NCBI GenBank assembly: GCA_019115605.1 | Contig: DXDG01000018.1 | Span: 62,001 to 126,000, forward strand | Direction: 5' to 3' | Source of the DNA: Candidatus Alistipes faecigallinarum | GTDB lineage: Bacteria > Bacteroidota > Bacteroidia > Bacteroidales > Rikenellaceae | DNA length: 64,000 nucleotides | Shown here: positions 57,223 through 64,000 of the stretch, in pieces | Layout: each line of letters begins with the position of its first letter | Numbering within the stretch: the stretch's first letter is position 1 | Made by a program: the position numbers and the translations under genes | Notes under the pieces: model-generated | Database searches by the model: none | What the model saw: the letters and a program-made list of their open reading frames with translations, nothing else | What the model was told of the DNA's origin: nothing

Positions 57223-57773
57223 AAGTCTATACCAAAACCGGCGACCGGGGCACGACCTCGCTGATCGGCGGCGAGCGGGTTTCGAAAACCGACGAGCGTG
57301 TCGAGGCCTACGGTACCGTGGACGAACTCACGGCCTTTGTTGCGCTGCTGTCGGACCGGCTTCGCGAGGCTTCCTCGGCACCTGCGGGGATCGTGGAGGA
57401 GCTGAACCGCATTCAGTCGCGGCTGATGACCGTCGAGGCGCTGCTGGCCTCCGACCCTGCGGGCCGCAAGCAGGTGCCGCCGCTGCCCGAGGATGCCGTT
57501 TCGTGGCTTGAGACGCGCATCGACGCCATGCAGGCCGAGGTTCCGCCCATCGACAAGTTCACCATTCCCGGAGGACATACGGCCGTTTCGCTGTGCCATG
57601 TCTGCCGCACGGTCTGCCGGCGTGCCGAGCGTGCGGCGCTGCGTGCCGATGCGCAGTACGGTGTCGATCCCTCGACGCTCGTGTGGCTGAACCGCCTCTC
57701 GGATTATTTCTATGTGCTGGGCCGCCTGCTGACCTCGTTCTACGGCGTGCAGGAGACGCTCTGGATTCCCTGA
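57219..57773 (+). CDS. ATP:cob(I)alamin adenosyltransferase (PduO-type)
   Basis: A 184-residue enzyme that adds the adenosyl group from ATP to cob(I)alamin, making coenzyme B12. The ATP loop TKTGDRGTTSLIGGERVSK opens the protein, followed by EAYGTVDELTAF, the conserved FTIPGG and the RxxCRRAERAAL helix. Complete at usual length. It overlaps the previous gene by four bases and is followed by a strong terminator. It supplies the cofactor whose level the riboswitch at 50176-50358 senses. Confidence 0.95.
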   Translation: MKVYTKTGDRGTTSLIGGERVSKTDERVEAYGTVDELTAFVALLSDRLREASSAPAGIVEELNRIQSRLMTVEALLASDPAGRKQVPPLPEDAVSWLETRIDAMQAEVPPIDKFTIPGGHTAVSLCHVCRTVCRRAERAALRADAQYGVDPSTLVWLNRLSDYFYVLGRLLTSFYGVQETLWIP

Positions 57774-57789
57774 CGATTTGTTTCAAGAC

Positions 57790-57831
57790 AAAAGCGGAGC
57801 ATGACAAGTCCAGGTCATGCTCCGCTTTTTT
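57790..57831. terminator. Terminator between the adenosyltransferase and cyclophilin-like genes
   Basis: AAAAGCGGAGCATGAC, short loop, GTCATGCTCCGCTTTTTT; strong in both directions. Confidence 0.92.
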
Positions 57832-57847
57832 ATTGCCGCTGCGGATT

Positions 57848-58387
57848 CTACGGCAATGAGAACGTGATGGTAACCGAACCTTTTCCGCCCAGCAGGTCGA
57901 GCATCTGTTCGCGGGTGGAGACTCCGTCCACCCGTCCCAGACGGGTATAGCTCCAGGTATTCGAACCGTAGAACAGCACGACCGAATTGCCCTGGTAGAG
58001 GATCATGTCGCCTGCGGAGGTCGTGGTGCGCACGTCGTTTCTCGGCAGCGAGAAGCCGAGTGCCCCCACCTTCTCCATGTCGCCGTAGTCGTCCATCCGG
58101 ATCTGGATGGGCTCCCGGGCAAGCCGCTCCTTGAGTGCTTCGACCGCATCGTTTGCTTCGAGGGTCGCGGTGAACGAGTTTCCGTTCACCGTCAATTTGA
58201 TTTTGCCGTTTTCCATGGGATCGTCATTGTTACCGTCATCCTCGTCGCCGGGTTCGTTGGGTGTTTCGGGCTCATCGGGTTGAGGTTGTTCGGGAACCTC
58301 GGGAGTCGGAGCTTCGGTGTCCGGACTGCAGGCCGCAATCGAGAGAAATGCAAGCAGCAGTAACGGGATCAGCGTTATCGTTTTCAT
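57848..58387 (-). CDS. Cyclophilin-like domain lipoprotein
   Basis: A 179-residue lipoprotein (lipobox LSIAAC, Cys at residue 20) with a long acidic Pro/Glu/Asp linker (about 22-58) and a C-terminal cyclophilin-like beta domain, KIKLTVNGNSFTATL through GSVTITFSLP. These are not true prolyl isomerases. They often occur next to carboxymuconolactone decarboxylase-type and oxidoreductase genes in Bacteroidetes, as here, where the CMD-cupin gene precedes by 14 bases. The function is unknown. ATG 58387 gives the signal peptide. Confidence 0.85.
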   Translation of the reverse strand: MKTITLIPLLLLAFLSIAACSPDTEAPTPEVPEQPQPDEPETPNEPGDEDDGNNDDPMENGKIKLTVNGNSFTATLEANDAVEALKERLAREPIQIRMDDYGDMEKVGALGFSLPRNDVRTTTSAGDMILYQGNSVVLFYGSNTWSYTRLGRVDGVSTREQMLDLLGGKGSVTITFSLP

Positions 58388-58401
58388 GCGACGAACCGTT
58401 T

Positions 58402-59229
58402 TTATTCGAGTTTTTCGTACTCTTCGTCCGTTACGGGTTCGAGCCATTCATTCGAGCACTCCTCGCCCGGCACCTCGAAGGCCAGATGGGCGAACCAACT
58501 GTCGGCTGCGGCTCCGTGCCAGTGTTTCACACCGGCCGGAATGTGAATCACCGTCCCGGGCAGAATCTCCACGGCGGGCTTGCCCTCCTCCTCGTACCAA
58601 CCGCGTCCGGCCACGCCGACAAGCATCTGACCGCCGCCTTTCGAGGCGTGGTGGATGTGCCAGTTGTTGCGGCACCCGGGTTCGAACGTTACGTTCGAGA
58701 CCTTCACCTGCTCGCTCGAAATCGGTGCGAGGTAGCTGTTGCCGATGAAGTATTGCGCATAGGCCGTGTTGGGTTCGCCGATCGGGAAGATCATCTGACG
58801 CTGGAACGCCGCGCGGGCATCTTCGCCGGTCGTATCGTCCGCCCAGACCTCCTTGGCCAGGCGGAATGCGGCCCACGCCTTGGGCCAGCCGGCATAAAAT
58901 CCGATATGGGTGATGATCTCGGCGATCTCAGTGCGGGTAATGCCGTTCTGACGGGCCGTCTGCAGGTGATAGGTCAGCGACGAGTCGGTGATTCCCTGGC
59001 TGATGAGCGAGGTGATCGTAACCAGACTGCGGTCGCGCAGTCCGAGCCGGTCGGTGCGGCTCCACACCTCGCCGAAGAGCACGTCGTCGTTGAGTTCCGC
59101 GAATTTCGGGGCAAACTCCCCGAGCTGGTCGCGTCCAGCCGTCTGTTTGATTTTCTCCTGTGCCATGATGGTTGTAGTGTTTATTGCCAATGCGATTGCG
59201 ACAAGCGCAAGGATCCGTTTTGGTTTCAT
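58402..59229 (-). CDS. Exported carboxymuconolactone decarboxylase-cupin fusion
   Basis: A 275-residue protein with a signal peptide (TTTIMAQ, about residue 23). The N-terminal half is a CMD/AhpD-like helical domain (GLRDRSLVTITSLISQG, TRTEIAEIITHIGFYAGWPKA), but without the CxxC of AhpD. The C-terminal half is a metal cupin with the first motif WHIHHASKGGG and the second GTVIHIPAGVKHWHG. Cytosolic CMD-cupin proteins are common; the export signal is notable. It probably acts on a small organic substrate. It forms an operon with the cyclophilin-like lipoprotein. Confidence 0.9.
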   Translation of the reverse strand: MKPKRILALVAIALAINTTTIMAQEKIKQTAGRDQLGEFAPKFAELNDDVLFGEVWSRTDRLGLRDRSLVTITSLISQGITDSSLTYHLQTARQNGITRTEIAEIITHIGFYAGWPKAWAAFRLAKEVWADDTTGEDARAAFQRQMIFPIGEPNTAYAQYFIGNSYLAPISSEQVKVSNVTFEPGCRNNWHIHHASKGGGQMLVGVAGRGWYEEEGKPAVEILPGTVIHIPAGVKHWHGAAADSWFAHLAFEVPGEECSNEWLEPVTDEEYEKLE

Positions 59230-59268
59230 GTTGAATCGGGTTTAGGGTGAATGCCAGTTTTTCAGGTA

Positions 59269-59276
59269 CAAAATTA
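59269..59276 (-). promoter_or_regulatory. -7 box (TAATTTTG) for the CMD-cupin operon
   Basis: Exact TAnnTTTG, 39 bases upstream of ATG 59229. Confidence 0.5.
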
Positions 59277-59440
59277 CCGCATCTGCTTCGCCTGTTTTGT
59301 ATACGATTTACGGATATTTTTACCCGGATTGGGGATTTTGGCCGCTGGTCGGCCTTGCTATGTCATTTTGGGAGGATGAACCGGACGTATTTGGTCATTT
59401 ATTGGAAAGTTTATTTCCGTTGCAGACCCCGGTAAAGACA

Positions 59441-59468
59441 ACAGGAGCGACCCGAAAGTCGCTCCTGT
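59441..59468. terminator. Hairpin after the DUF2795 gene
   Basis: ACAGGAGCGAC, loop CCGAAA, GTCGCTCCTGT; T-rich tail is better on the plus strand (AAGTTTTT). It lies 46 bases beyond the DUF2795 stop on the minus strand. Confidence 0.7.
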
Positions 59469-59514
59469 AAGTTTTTAAACGGCGTATTTTGAGGCATTTG
59501 CCTCCAAAACGGGT

Positions 59515-59736
59515 CTAATATTCCTCCTCGTTGAAGAAAAAGTCATCCTTTGAGGGGTAGTCGGGCCAGATATCCTCGATCGACTCGTAGATATCTCCTT
59601 CATCCTCTATCTCTTGCAGGTTCTCGAGAACTTCGAGCGGAGCCCCCGATCGTACGGCATAGTCGATCAGCTCCTCTTTCGTTGCGGGCCAGGGCGCATC
59701 TTCGAGTTTCGAAGCCAGTTCCAATGTCCAATACAT
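59515..59736 (-). CDS. DUF2795 small acidic protein
   Basis: A 73-residue cytosolic protein. The N-terminal part YWTLELASKLEDAPWPATKE with ELIDYAVRSGAPLEVLENL is the DUF2795 pattern; the C-terminal third is very acidic (IYESIEDIWPDYPSKDDFFF, then NEEEY). The function is unknown. Its promoter (59815-59822) and an AT-rich leader of about 75 bases precede it. No partner gene lies next to it. Confidence 0.88.
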   Translation of the reverse strand: MYWTLELASKLEDAPWPATKEELIDYAVRSGAPLEVLENLQEIEDEGDIYESIEDIWPDYPSKDDFFFNEEEY

Positions 59737-60063
59737 AGTATAAAGTTTTTAAGTTGCAGTTTATCAATATTTTATAGCGGAAATTCTTCTTTTATCCCGC
59801 CATGATCGAAATGCAAAAATATAAAAAAAACAAGAAAAACAAATAAAAAATGGATTTCCTTCATGCCTTGAAGTATTATTCTTTGATTGTCAATACTTTA
59901 AGCCCGTGTTAAAAACCGGTTTCGCGATGGCGGTTCCGTTCCGCCGCAGCCGGAGAGGCTGTGGGGCGGTGCGGCCGGGGATCGCGTTGCAACGTTTGGC
60001 CTGCAGCGATTTTTTCGCTAATTTTACACCGTTTGCGGTGGCCGTTCCCGCACCTGATCTCGA
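59737..60063. other. AT-rich gene-free spacer
   Basis: No gene is seen. The first 170 bases are strongly AT-rich against the GC-rich surroundings and carry the DUF2795 promoter. Further on are a weak hairpin (GAAGTATT at 59870-59877 with AATACTTT at 59892-59899), the palindrome AAACCGGTTT (59913-59922), and CGTTGCAACG (59985-59994), a perfect 10-bp palindrome. No exact TAnnTTTG box was found for the gene at 60076. Confidence 0.6.
59815..59822 (-). promoter_or_regulatory. -7 box (TATTTTTG) for DUF2795
   Basis: Exact TAnnTTTG, with a TTTG about 20 bases further upstream on the minus strand that could be the -33 element. Confidence 0.55.
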
Positions 60064-60075
60064 ATGAATTTGAAA

Positions 60076-62100
60076 ATGATGAAAAAACTTCGCTTTCTCC
60101 TTGCCGCCGTCATTTGCGGCATCTCCCTTTCCGCCGTCGGTCAAAACCAGCGTCCGTCCACGCGATGGCACATTGTCGCTGCCGATCGCCCGACCATCGA
60201 ATGGCAGGTCGCCGAGGGCGATTCGCATGACGATCATATCGAGATGAGCGGCCTGCGCATGTCGGTTGTGTTCCGTTACGGGGTTGCTCCGGATGGCAGC
60301 TTCCGCCTCAACCGCAATGTCATTTGGCCGATGCTGCGTACGGTTCCCAACAATACGCACGCCTCGCTCATGCGGCGTTTCGCCTGGGACCCCGTCTCGC
60401 AGATCGCCGTCGACGGCCGTAATCTGGAACGGGAGCAGGTCCGCCGTATCCGCCTTGACGGCAGCCTCACGGTCGAGAGCGACTGGCGTTGCGGCCGCGA
60501 CGGACGTTTTGCCCTGCGGCGGACGCTTTTCCCGTCGGTCGATGCACCCGCCTGTTGCGAGCGTTACGAACTGACCAACCGGGGCGAACGGGCTGTCTGG
60601 GTCGAGATCCCGGCAGCACGCGCCACGCTCCGCACGGCGGAAGAGCGGGGTGTTGCCGGCAGTTACGAAATTACCTCCGAACTGCAGGGCGACACGACGC
60701 TGCTGCTCGCTCCGGGAGCTTCGGTTGCTTTCGGCGTCTTTTTCAGCGGGCGAACCGCCGATACGGCGCCCATCGAACTCTCCATTGACGACGAGCTGGC
60801 CAAGCGCCGTGCCCGTGTTGCGGCGTTCCAGGAGAACCTGATCCTCGAGACGCCCGATTCGGTCATCAATACGATGTTTGCCTTCGCCAAGATCCGTGCC
60901 GCGGAGAGCATCTACGCCACGCAGGGAGGCCTGATGCACGGTCCGGGCGGCGAGAGCTACTATGCGGCGATCTGGGCCAACGACCAGGCCGAATATATCA
61001 ATCCCTTCTTCCCCTATCTGGGCGACGGGACGGGCAACCGCTCGGCACTCTGCTCCTTCACCCATTTCGCGCGTTTCATGAATCCCGATTTCCGGCCGAT
61101 CCCGAGCTCGATCATCGCCGAGGGTACCGATACCTGGCACGGTGCCGGCGACCGGGGTGACGCGGCGATGATCGCCTACGGTGCGGCGCGCTATGCGCTG
61201 GCGCGCGGCGACCGGGCGGAGGCCGAACAGCTGTGGCCGCTGATCGAGTGGTGCCTGGAGTACTGCCGGCGGAAGCTGACTGCCGACGGTGTCGTCGCCT
61301 CGGATTCCGACGAACTCGAGGGCCGCTTCCCTGCGGGCGATGCCAACCTCTGCACCTCGTCGCTCTACTACGACGCCCTGCTTTCGGCCTCCATGCTGGG
61401 CCGTGAACTGCATAAGCCGGCCTCGCAGTGCGCCGACTACCGTCGTCGCGCCGCCACGCTCCGCGACTGCATCGAACACCATTTCGGCGCCCGGGTCGAG
61501 GGCTTCGATACCTACCGCTATTATGAAGGCAACGACCGCCTGCGGGCCTGGATCTGTATCCCGCTGACCGTGGGCATCTATGACCGGAGCCGGGGCACCG
61601 TCGATGCGCTCTTCTCCCCGGCCCTGTGGACCGAAAACGGGCTGCTCACCCAGTCGGGCGACCGGACCTTCTGGGACCGCGCGACGCTCTACGCCCTCCG
61701 GGGTTCCTACGCCTGCGGGGAGACCGAGCGCACGACCGATTTTCTGGAGTTCTACTCCGCCCGCCGCCTTCTGGGCGACCATGTCCCCTATGCCATTGAG
61801 GCGTGGCCCGAGGGGTCGCAGCGCCACCTCTCGGCCGAGAGCGGCCTCTACTGCCGCATCCTGACCGAAGGTGTCTTCGGCATCCGTCCCACGGGCTTCC
61901 GCTCCTTCAGCCTCACGCCGCGCCTTCCCGCGCGTTGGGACCATATGAGCCTGCGCCGTATCCGGGCCTTCGGCTCGTGCTTTGATCTGGAGATCCGGCG
62001 TGTGCCGCGGGGTCTTGAGATCCGGGTGCTGGAGGAGGGCAGGGAGCCAGTCCGCCGTACGATCCGCGACGGCGGAAGCCAGGAGATCAAACTTCGCTGA
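60076..62100 (+). CDS. Exported six-hairpin glycosidase-like protein
   Basis: A 674-residue exported protein (signal peptide ending SLSAVGQ). An N-terminal beta-sandwich (about 25-265) is followed by an (alpha/alpha)6 barrel (about 280-600) with GGLMHGPGGESYYAAIWAND and PSSIIAEGTDTWHGAGDRGD, then a short C-terminal beta region with GVFGIRPTGFRSFSLTPRLP. The architecture is that of amylo-glucosidase/GH78/GH63-type enzymes, but I cannot name the family or its catalytic acids; it may hydrolyse a host or dietary glycan. ATG 60076 or 60079 gives the best signal peptide; ATG 60064 is also in frame. It is transcribed alone. Confidence 0.8.
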   Translation: MMKKLRFLLAAVICGISLSAVGQNQRPSTRWHIVAADRPTIEWQVAEGDSHDDHIEMSGLRMSVVFRYGVAPDGSFRLNRNVIWPMLRTVPNNTHASLMRRFAWDPVSQIAVDGRNLEREQVRRIRLDGSLTVESDWRCGRDGRFALRRTLFPSVDAPACCERYELTNRGERAVWVEIPAARATLRTAEERGVAGSYEITSELQGDTTLLLAPGASVAFGVFFSGRTADTAPIELSIDDELAKRRARVAAFQENLILETPDSVINTMFAFAKIRAAESIYATQGGLMHGPGGESYYAAIWANDQAEYINPFFPYLGDGTGNRSALCSFTHFARFMNPDFRPIPSSIIAEGTDTWHGAGDRGDAAMIAYGAARYALARGDRAEAEQLWPLIEWCLEYCRRKLTADGVVASDSDELEGRFPAGDANLCTSSLYYDALLSASMLGRELHKPASQCADYRRRAATLRDCIEHHFGARVEGFDTYRYYEGNDRLRAWICIPLTVGIYDRSRGTVDALFSPALWTENGLLTQSGDRTFWDRATLYALRGSYACGETERTTDFLEFYSARRLLGDHVPYAIEAWPEGSQRHLSAESGLYCRILTEGVFGIRPTGFRSFSLTPRLPARWDHMSLRRIRAFGSCFDLEIRRVPRGLEIRVLEEGREPVRRTIRDGGSQEIKLR

Positions 62101-62106
62101 AACGCA

Positions 62107-62136
62107 CGAAACCCCTCGGTGATCCGAGGGGTTTCG
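62107..62136. terminator. Hairpin between the convergent glycosidase and methyltransferase genes
   Basis: CGAAACCCCTCGG, loop TGAT, CCGAGGGGTTTCG; perfect 13-bp stem, weak T-tract. Confidence 0.8.
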
Positions 62137-62156
62137 TCATGGATAGGAGAGCCGGT

Positions 62157-62924
62157 TTATGCCTTTTGGGCCACGTAGAACAGATCATAGCATGCCGCTC
62201 CGACGGGTCCCAGCCGGTAATCCTCCCTGCCGATCGAGACCGTGAGATCGGTGTTCTGCCGCAGCAGCTTGCGGCGGTTCAGCCGGTTGAGCAGATCGTA
62301 GGGGATGCGGAGCATCCACCGCGGCAGCCGGTGCTGAAGATCCAGCACGTCGAAGCGCGTGATGCGTTGTACGCCTGCCCGGTTCTTCTCGTAGTAGGCC
62401 GTAACCTTTTCGTTGCCGAATACGCCGAGCGCCTCGATCTGCGGGAAGCAGGGCTCCAGCAGCCGGCGCAGTTCCTCGGCCGTGTATTCGCGTACATGCC
62501 ACGGATTGCGCGTGAACGACATGGGGGCGTTGGGGGTCGTAACGATGAAGCAGCCCCCTGGCCGCAGTACGCGGGCAATCTCCCGGACAAACTCCGCGTC
62601 GCGGCGGATGTGCTCGATCACCTGGAACGAGATGACGCAGTCGAACGAGGCGTCGGGGCAGGGTAGCGGGGGCACCGTGGCCTGACGGAAGGTTACATTC
62701 CCGGCCCGGAGGAGCGTTTCGTCCGGCCGGTGCTTGTCGATGGTGGTGAAATGTGCGGCCCGGGGGGCGATGACCTCGATGCCGTATCCCGATCCGGTGC
62801 CGATTTCGAGCACCTCGCCCGAAATGCGGCGGGCCGCCTCGTGGTAGGCCAGCAGCGAACGCTGGAAGACGAAGTTGTCGGAGGCCTCGACCGAGACCCG
62901 TTCGGCCGTCTGAATCCTACTCAT
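62157..62924 (-). CDS. SAM-dependent class I methyltransferase
   Basis: A 255-residue UbiE/Methyltransf_11-type enzyme. Motif I is VLEIGTGSGYG, motif post-I ends in TTIDKH, motif II is FDCVISFQVIEHI, and motif III is RVLRPGGCFIVTTPN. The acceptor is unknown. ATG 62924 overlaps the CvfB gene stop by eight bases, so it is second in a two-gene operon. The longer open frame is a shadow of that gene. Confidence 0.9.
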   Translation of the reverse strand: MSRIQTAERVSVEASDNFVFQRSLLAYHEAARRISGEVLEIGTGSGYGIEVIAPRAAHFTTIDKHRPDETLLRAGNVTFRQATVPPLPCPDASFDCVISFQVIEHIRRDAEFVREIARVLRPGGCFIVTTPNAPMSFTRNPWHVREYTAEELRRLLEPCFPQIEALGVFGNEKVTAYYEKNRAGVQRITRFDVLDLQHRLPRWMLRIPYDLLNRLNRRKLLRQNTDLTVSIGREDYRLGPVGAACYDLFYVAQKA

Positions 62925-63759
62925 GGCCGCGGAGTTTGATGCCCTCTTCGCAAAGCTCCGCCTCGCCGCTCTTGAGCAGCATGCCGAGCGAGCGCTTGAA
63001 TACCTTTTTGCTGGTGTGCGTGATGCGGGCGATCTCTTCGGGCGTGCTGTTGTCATTCAGGGGGAGGAATCCGCCGTTTTCGCGCAGCAGTGTCCGCAGT
63101 GCTCCGGCCGCATCCTGCACCTGGGCGTAGCCGCTCTGCTGGAGGCTGATGTCGATGCGCCGGTCCTCCGTGATGCGCTTGACGTAACCCGTCAGCGACT
63201 CGCCGACATGTACCTCGCGGAAGAGCTCGTTGCGGTAGATCATGCCCCAGTAGCGGTTCTCGACGATCACGCGATAGCCGATCTCGCTCTCCGAGGCGAC
63301 GAGCAGCCGCACCTGCTGCCGGGGCGTGAGCGTGATATCCTCGTTGCGGATGAAGCTCTTGAGCCTGGCCGTAGCCACGCAGCGTCCCGTGATGCTGTCC
63401 TCGTAGAGGTAGACGATGTAGCTGTGCCCGACCAGAATGCCGCCCTGCTGGTTGCGGTTGGGCAGGAAGAGGTCCTTTCCGTGCAGCCCCCAGTCGAGGA
63501 AGGCGCCGTGGGGCGTCTTGTCCACCACGCGCAGGTATCCGGTCTGCCCGACCTCGAGCAGCGGACGCTCGGTCGTGGCCACGAGCCGGTTTTCCGAGTC
63601 GTGATAGACGAAAACCTCCTTCCTGTCGCCCACCTTGTCCGTGAGCGACGTGTAGCGGTTCGGGAGAAGTACCTCGTTGTGCTCCTCGTCCGCGAGATAG
63701 ATGCCGTGTTCCGACGTGCGGCTGACGGTAAGGGTTTGTGTGCGACCTGCCTGAAGCAT
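62917..63759 (-). CDS. CvfB-like S1 RNA-binding protein
   Basis: A 280-residue protein with three tandem S1-like OB domains (about residues 1-65, 66-135 and 140-215; the second contains GAFLDWGLHGKDLFLP) and a C-terminal winged-helix region (TPEEIARITHTSKKVFKRSL). This layout is that of CvfB/YitL, a regulator found across Firmicutes and Bacteroidetes that binds RNA; targets are unknown here. ATG 63759 follows its promoter by 28 bases. Confidence 0.92.
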   Translation of the reverse strand: MLQAGRTQTLTVSRTSEHGIYLADEEHNEVLLPNRYTSLTDKVGDRKEVFVYHDSENRLVATTERPLLEVGQTGYLRVVDKTPHGAFLDWGLHGKDLFLPNRNQQGGILVGHSYIVYLYEDSITGRCVATARLKSFIRNEDITLTPRQQVRLLVASESEIGYRVIVENRYWGMIYRNELFREVHVGESLTGYVKRITEDRRIDISLQQSGYAQVQDAAGALRTLLRENGGFLPLNDNSTPEEIARITHTSKKVFKRSLGMLLKSGEAELCEEGIKLRGHE

Positions 63760-63787
63760 GATTCGTTTTTCGGGATTTTGTTCGCTG

Positions 63788-63795
63788 CAAAAGTA
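63788..63795 (-). promoter_or_regulatory. -7 box (TACTTTTG) for the CvfB-methyltransferase operon
   Basis: Exact TAnnTTTG, 28 bases upstream of ATG 63759. Confidence 0.55.
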
Positions 63796-63926
63796 CGTTT
63801 TATTTCGCCCGAATCCAAACGCCGCCCCCGACACCGCATGAATCCGCCGCCCGCGATTTGCCTTTTTGCGCCGAAAAGCGTAATTTTATCGCTCCGGAGC
63901 CTGCTCCGTCCCCAATCCGAATGCCT

Positions 63927-64000
63927 ATGAGCCTGCGTATCGCCGTCCTCCAGCCCGATATCGCGTGGGCCGCTCCCGAGCGGAACCTCGCGCGCTTCGA
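63927..64000 (+). CDS. Nitrilase/omega-amidase family protein (partial, N-terminus only)
   Basis: Only about 24 codons lie in the window: MSLRIAVLQPDIAWAAPERN then LARF. This is the first strand and helix of a carbon-nitrogen hydrolase, where LRIAVLQ is typical of omega-amidase-type members. The catalytic Glu, Lys and Cys are outside the window. ATG 63921 (two codons upstream) is an alternative start. Confidence 0.75.
   Translation, partial: MSLRIAVLQPDIAWAAPERNLARF

Noticed and set aside
59247..59435. A 62-codon plus-strand frame between the CMD-cupin and DUF2795 genes
   Set aside because: No promoter placed for it, no recognisable sequence and an unusual Arg/Phe-rich composition; the evidence is insufficient for a gene.

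Overview
The window looks like chromosomal DNA of a GC-rich member of the Bacteroidales, most likely Alistipes/Rikenellaceae-like. That placement is inferred from gene content, from TonB receptors with an N-terminal CarboxypepD_reg-like domain, from many Bacteroidetes-only families (DUF349, DUF4199, DUF4293, DUF4294, DUF5689, HYC_CC_PP-type), and from promoters of the Bacteroidetes TAnnTTTG type. No phage, IS element, CRISPR array or integrase was seen. Genes are densely packed on both strands, with short 5' leaders and clear intrinsic terminators between many convergent pairs.

Layout. 1-6.2 kb: partial response regulator, divergent from a DUF349 repeat protein, pyrG and yidC. 6.2-11 kb: minus-strand run of RNase D-like exonuclease, RlmI-type methyltransferase and esterase, plus recQ. 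11-14.4 kb: a metal-handling set (Cys-rich HYC_CC_PP-like protein, TonB receptor, HMA metal-binding protein). 14.4-22.4 kb: metallo-hydrolase, lipoprotein, MFS exporter, YgiN-like monooxygenase, the SRP RNA gene, mltG, a Sua5/TsaC protein and a DUF4199-GT2-DUF4293 membrane set. 22.5-31.6 kb: a five-gene operon joining two nuclease folds, a TonB receptor with no SusD partner, and two DUF5689-type lipoproteins; I read it as a nucleic-acid scavenging locus. 32-36.7 kb: M16 protease with an XRE/DUF2975 pair, and a membrane protein. 36.7-44.5 kb: acyl-ACP thioesterase, GT4, then the minus-strand era-TPR-MFS operon and ffh. 44.7-49.1 kb: a GH89-like glycosidase, an outer-membrane protein, DUF4294 and FlK-like thioesterase. 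49.1-53.3 kb: tRNA-Gln, a GlsB-like protein, a stand-alone TSCPD protein, and a cobalamin riboswitch controlling nrdD-nrdG (anaerobic ribonucleotide reductase). 53.3-57.8 kb: nusB-DUF1573 and yajC on the minus strand; a flavoprotein, a methyltransferase-like remnant and a cobalamin adenosyltransferase on the plus strand. 57.8-64 kb: cyclophilin-like lipoprotein with a CMD-cupin protein, DUF2795, a six-hairpin glycosidase-like protein, a methyltransferase with CvfB, and the start of a nitrilase-family gene.

Themes. Both halves of the signal recognition particle (4.5S RNA and Ffh) and two membrane-insertion partners (YidC, YajC) are here. Cobalamin links the riboswitch-controlled class III RNR, the adenosyltransferase and perhaps the TSCPD protein. 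The most system-like accessory region is the nuclease/TonB operon at 22.5-31.6 kb. At the DNA level, several divergent gene pairs use tightly packed back-to-back TAnnTTTG promoters, many with TTCC or TTCG directly upstream of the box, and some place the start codon within a few bases of the predicted transcription start.
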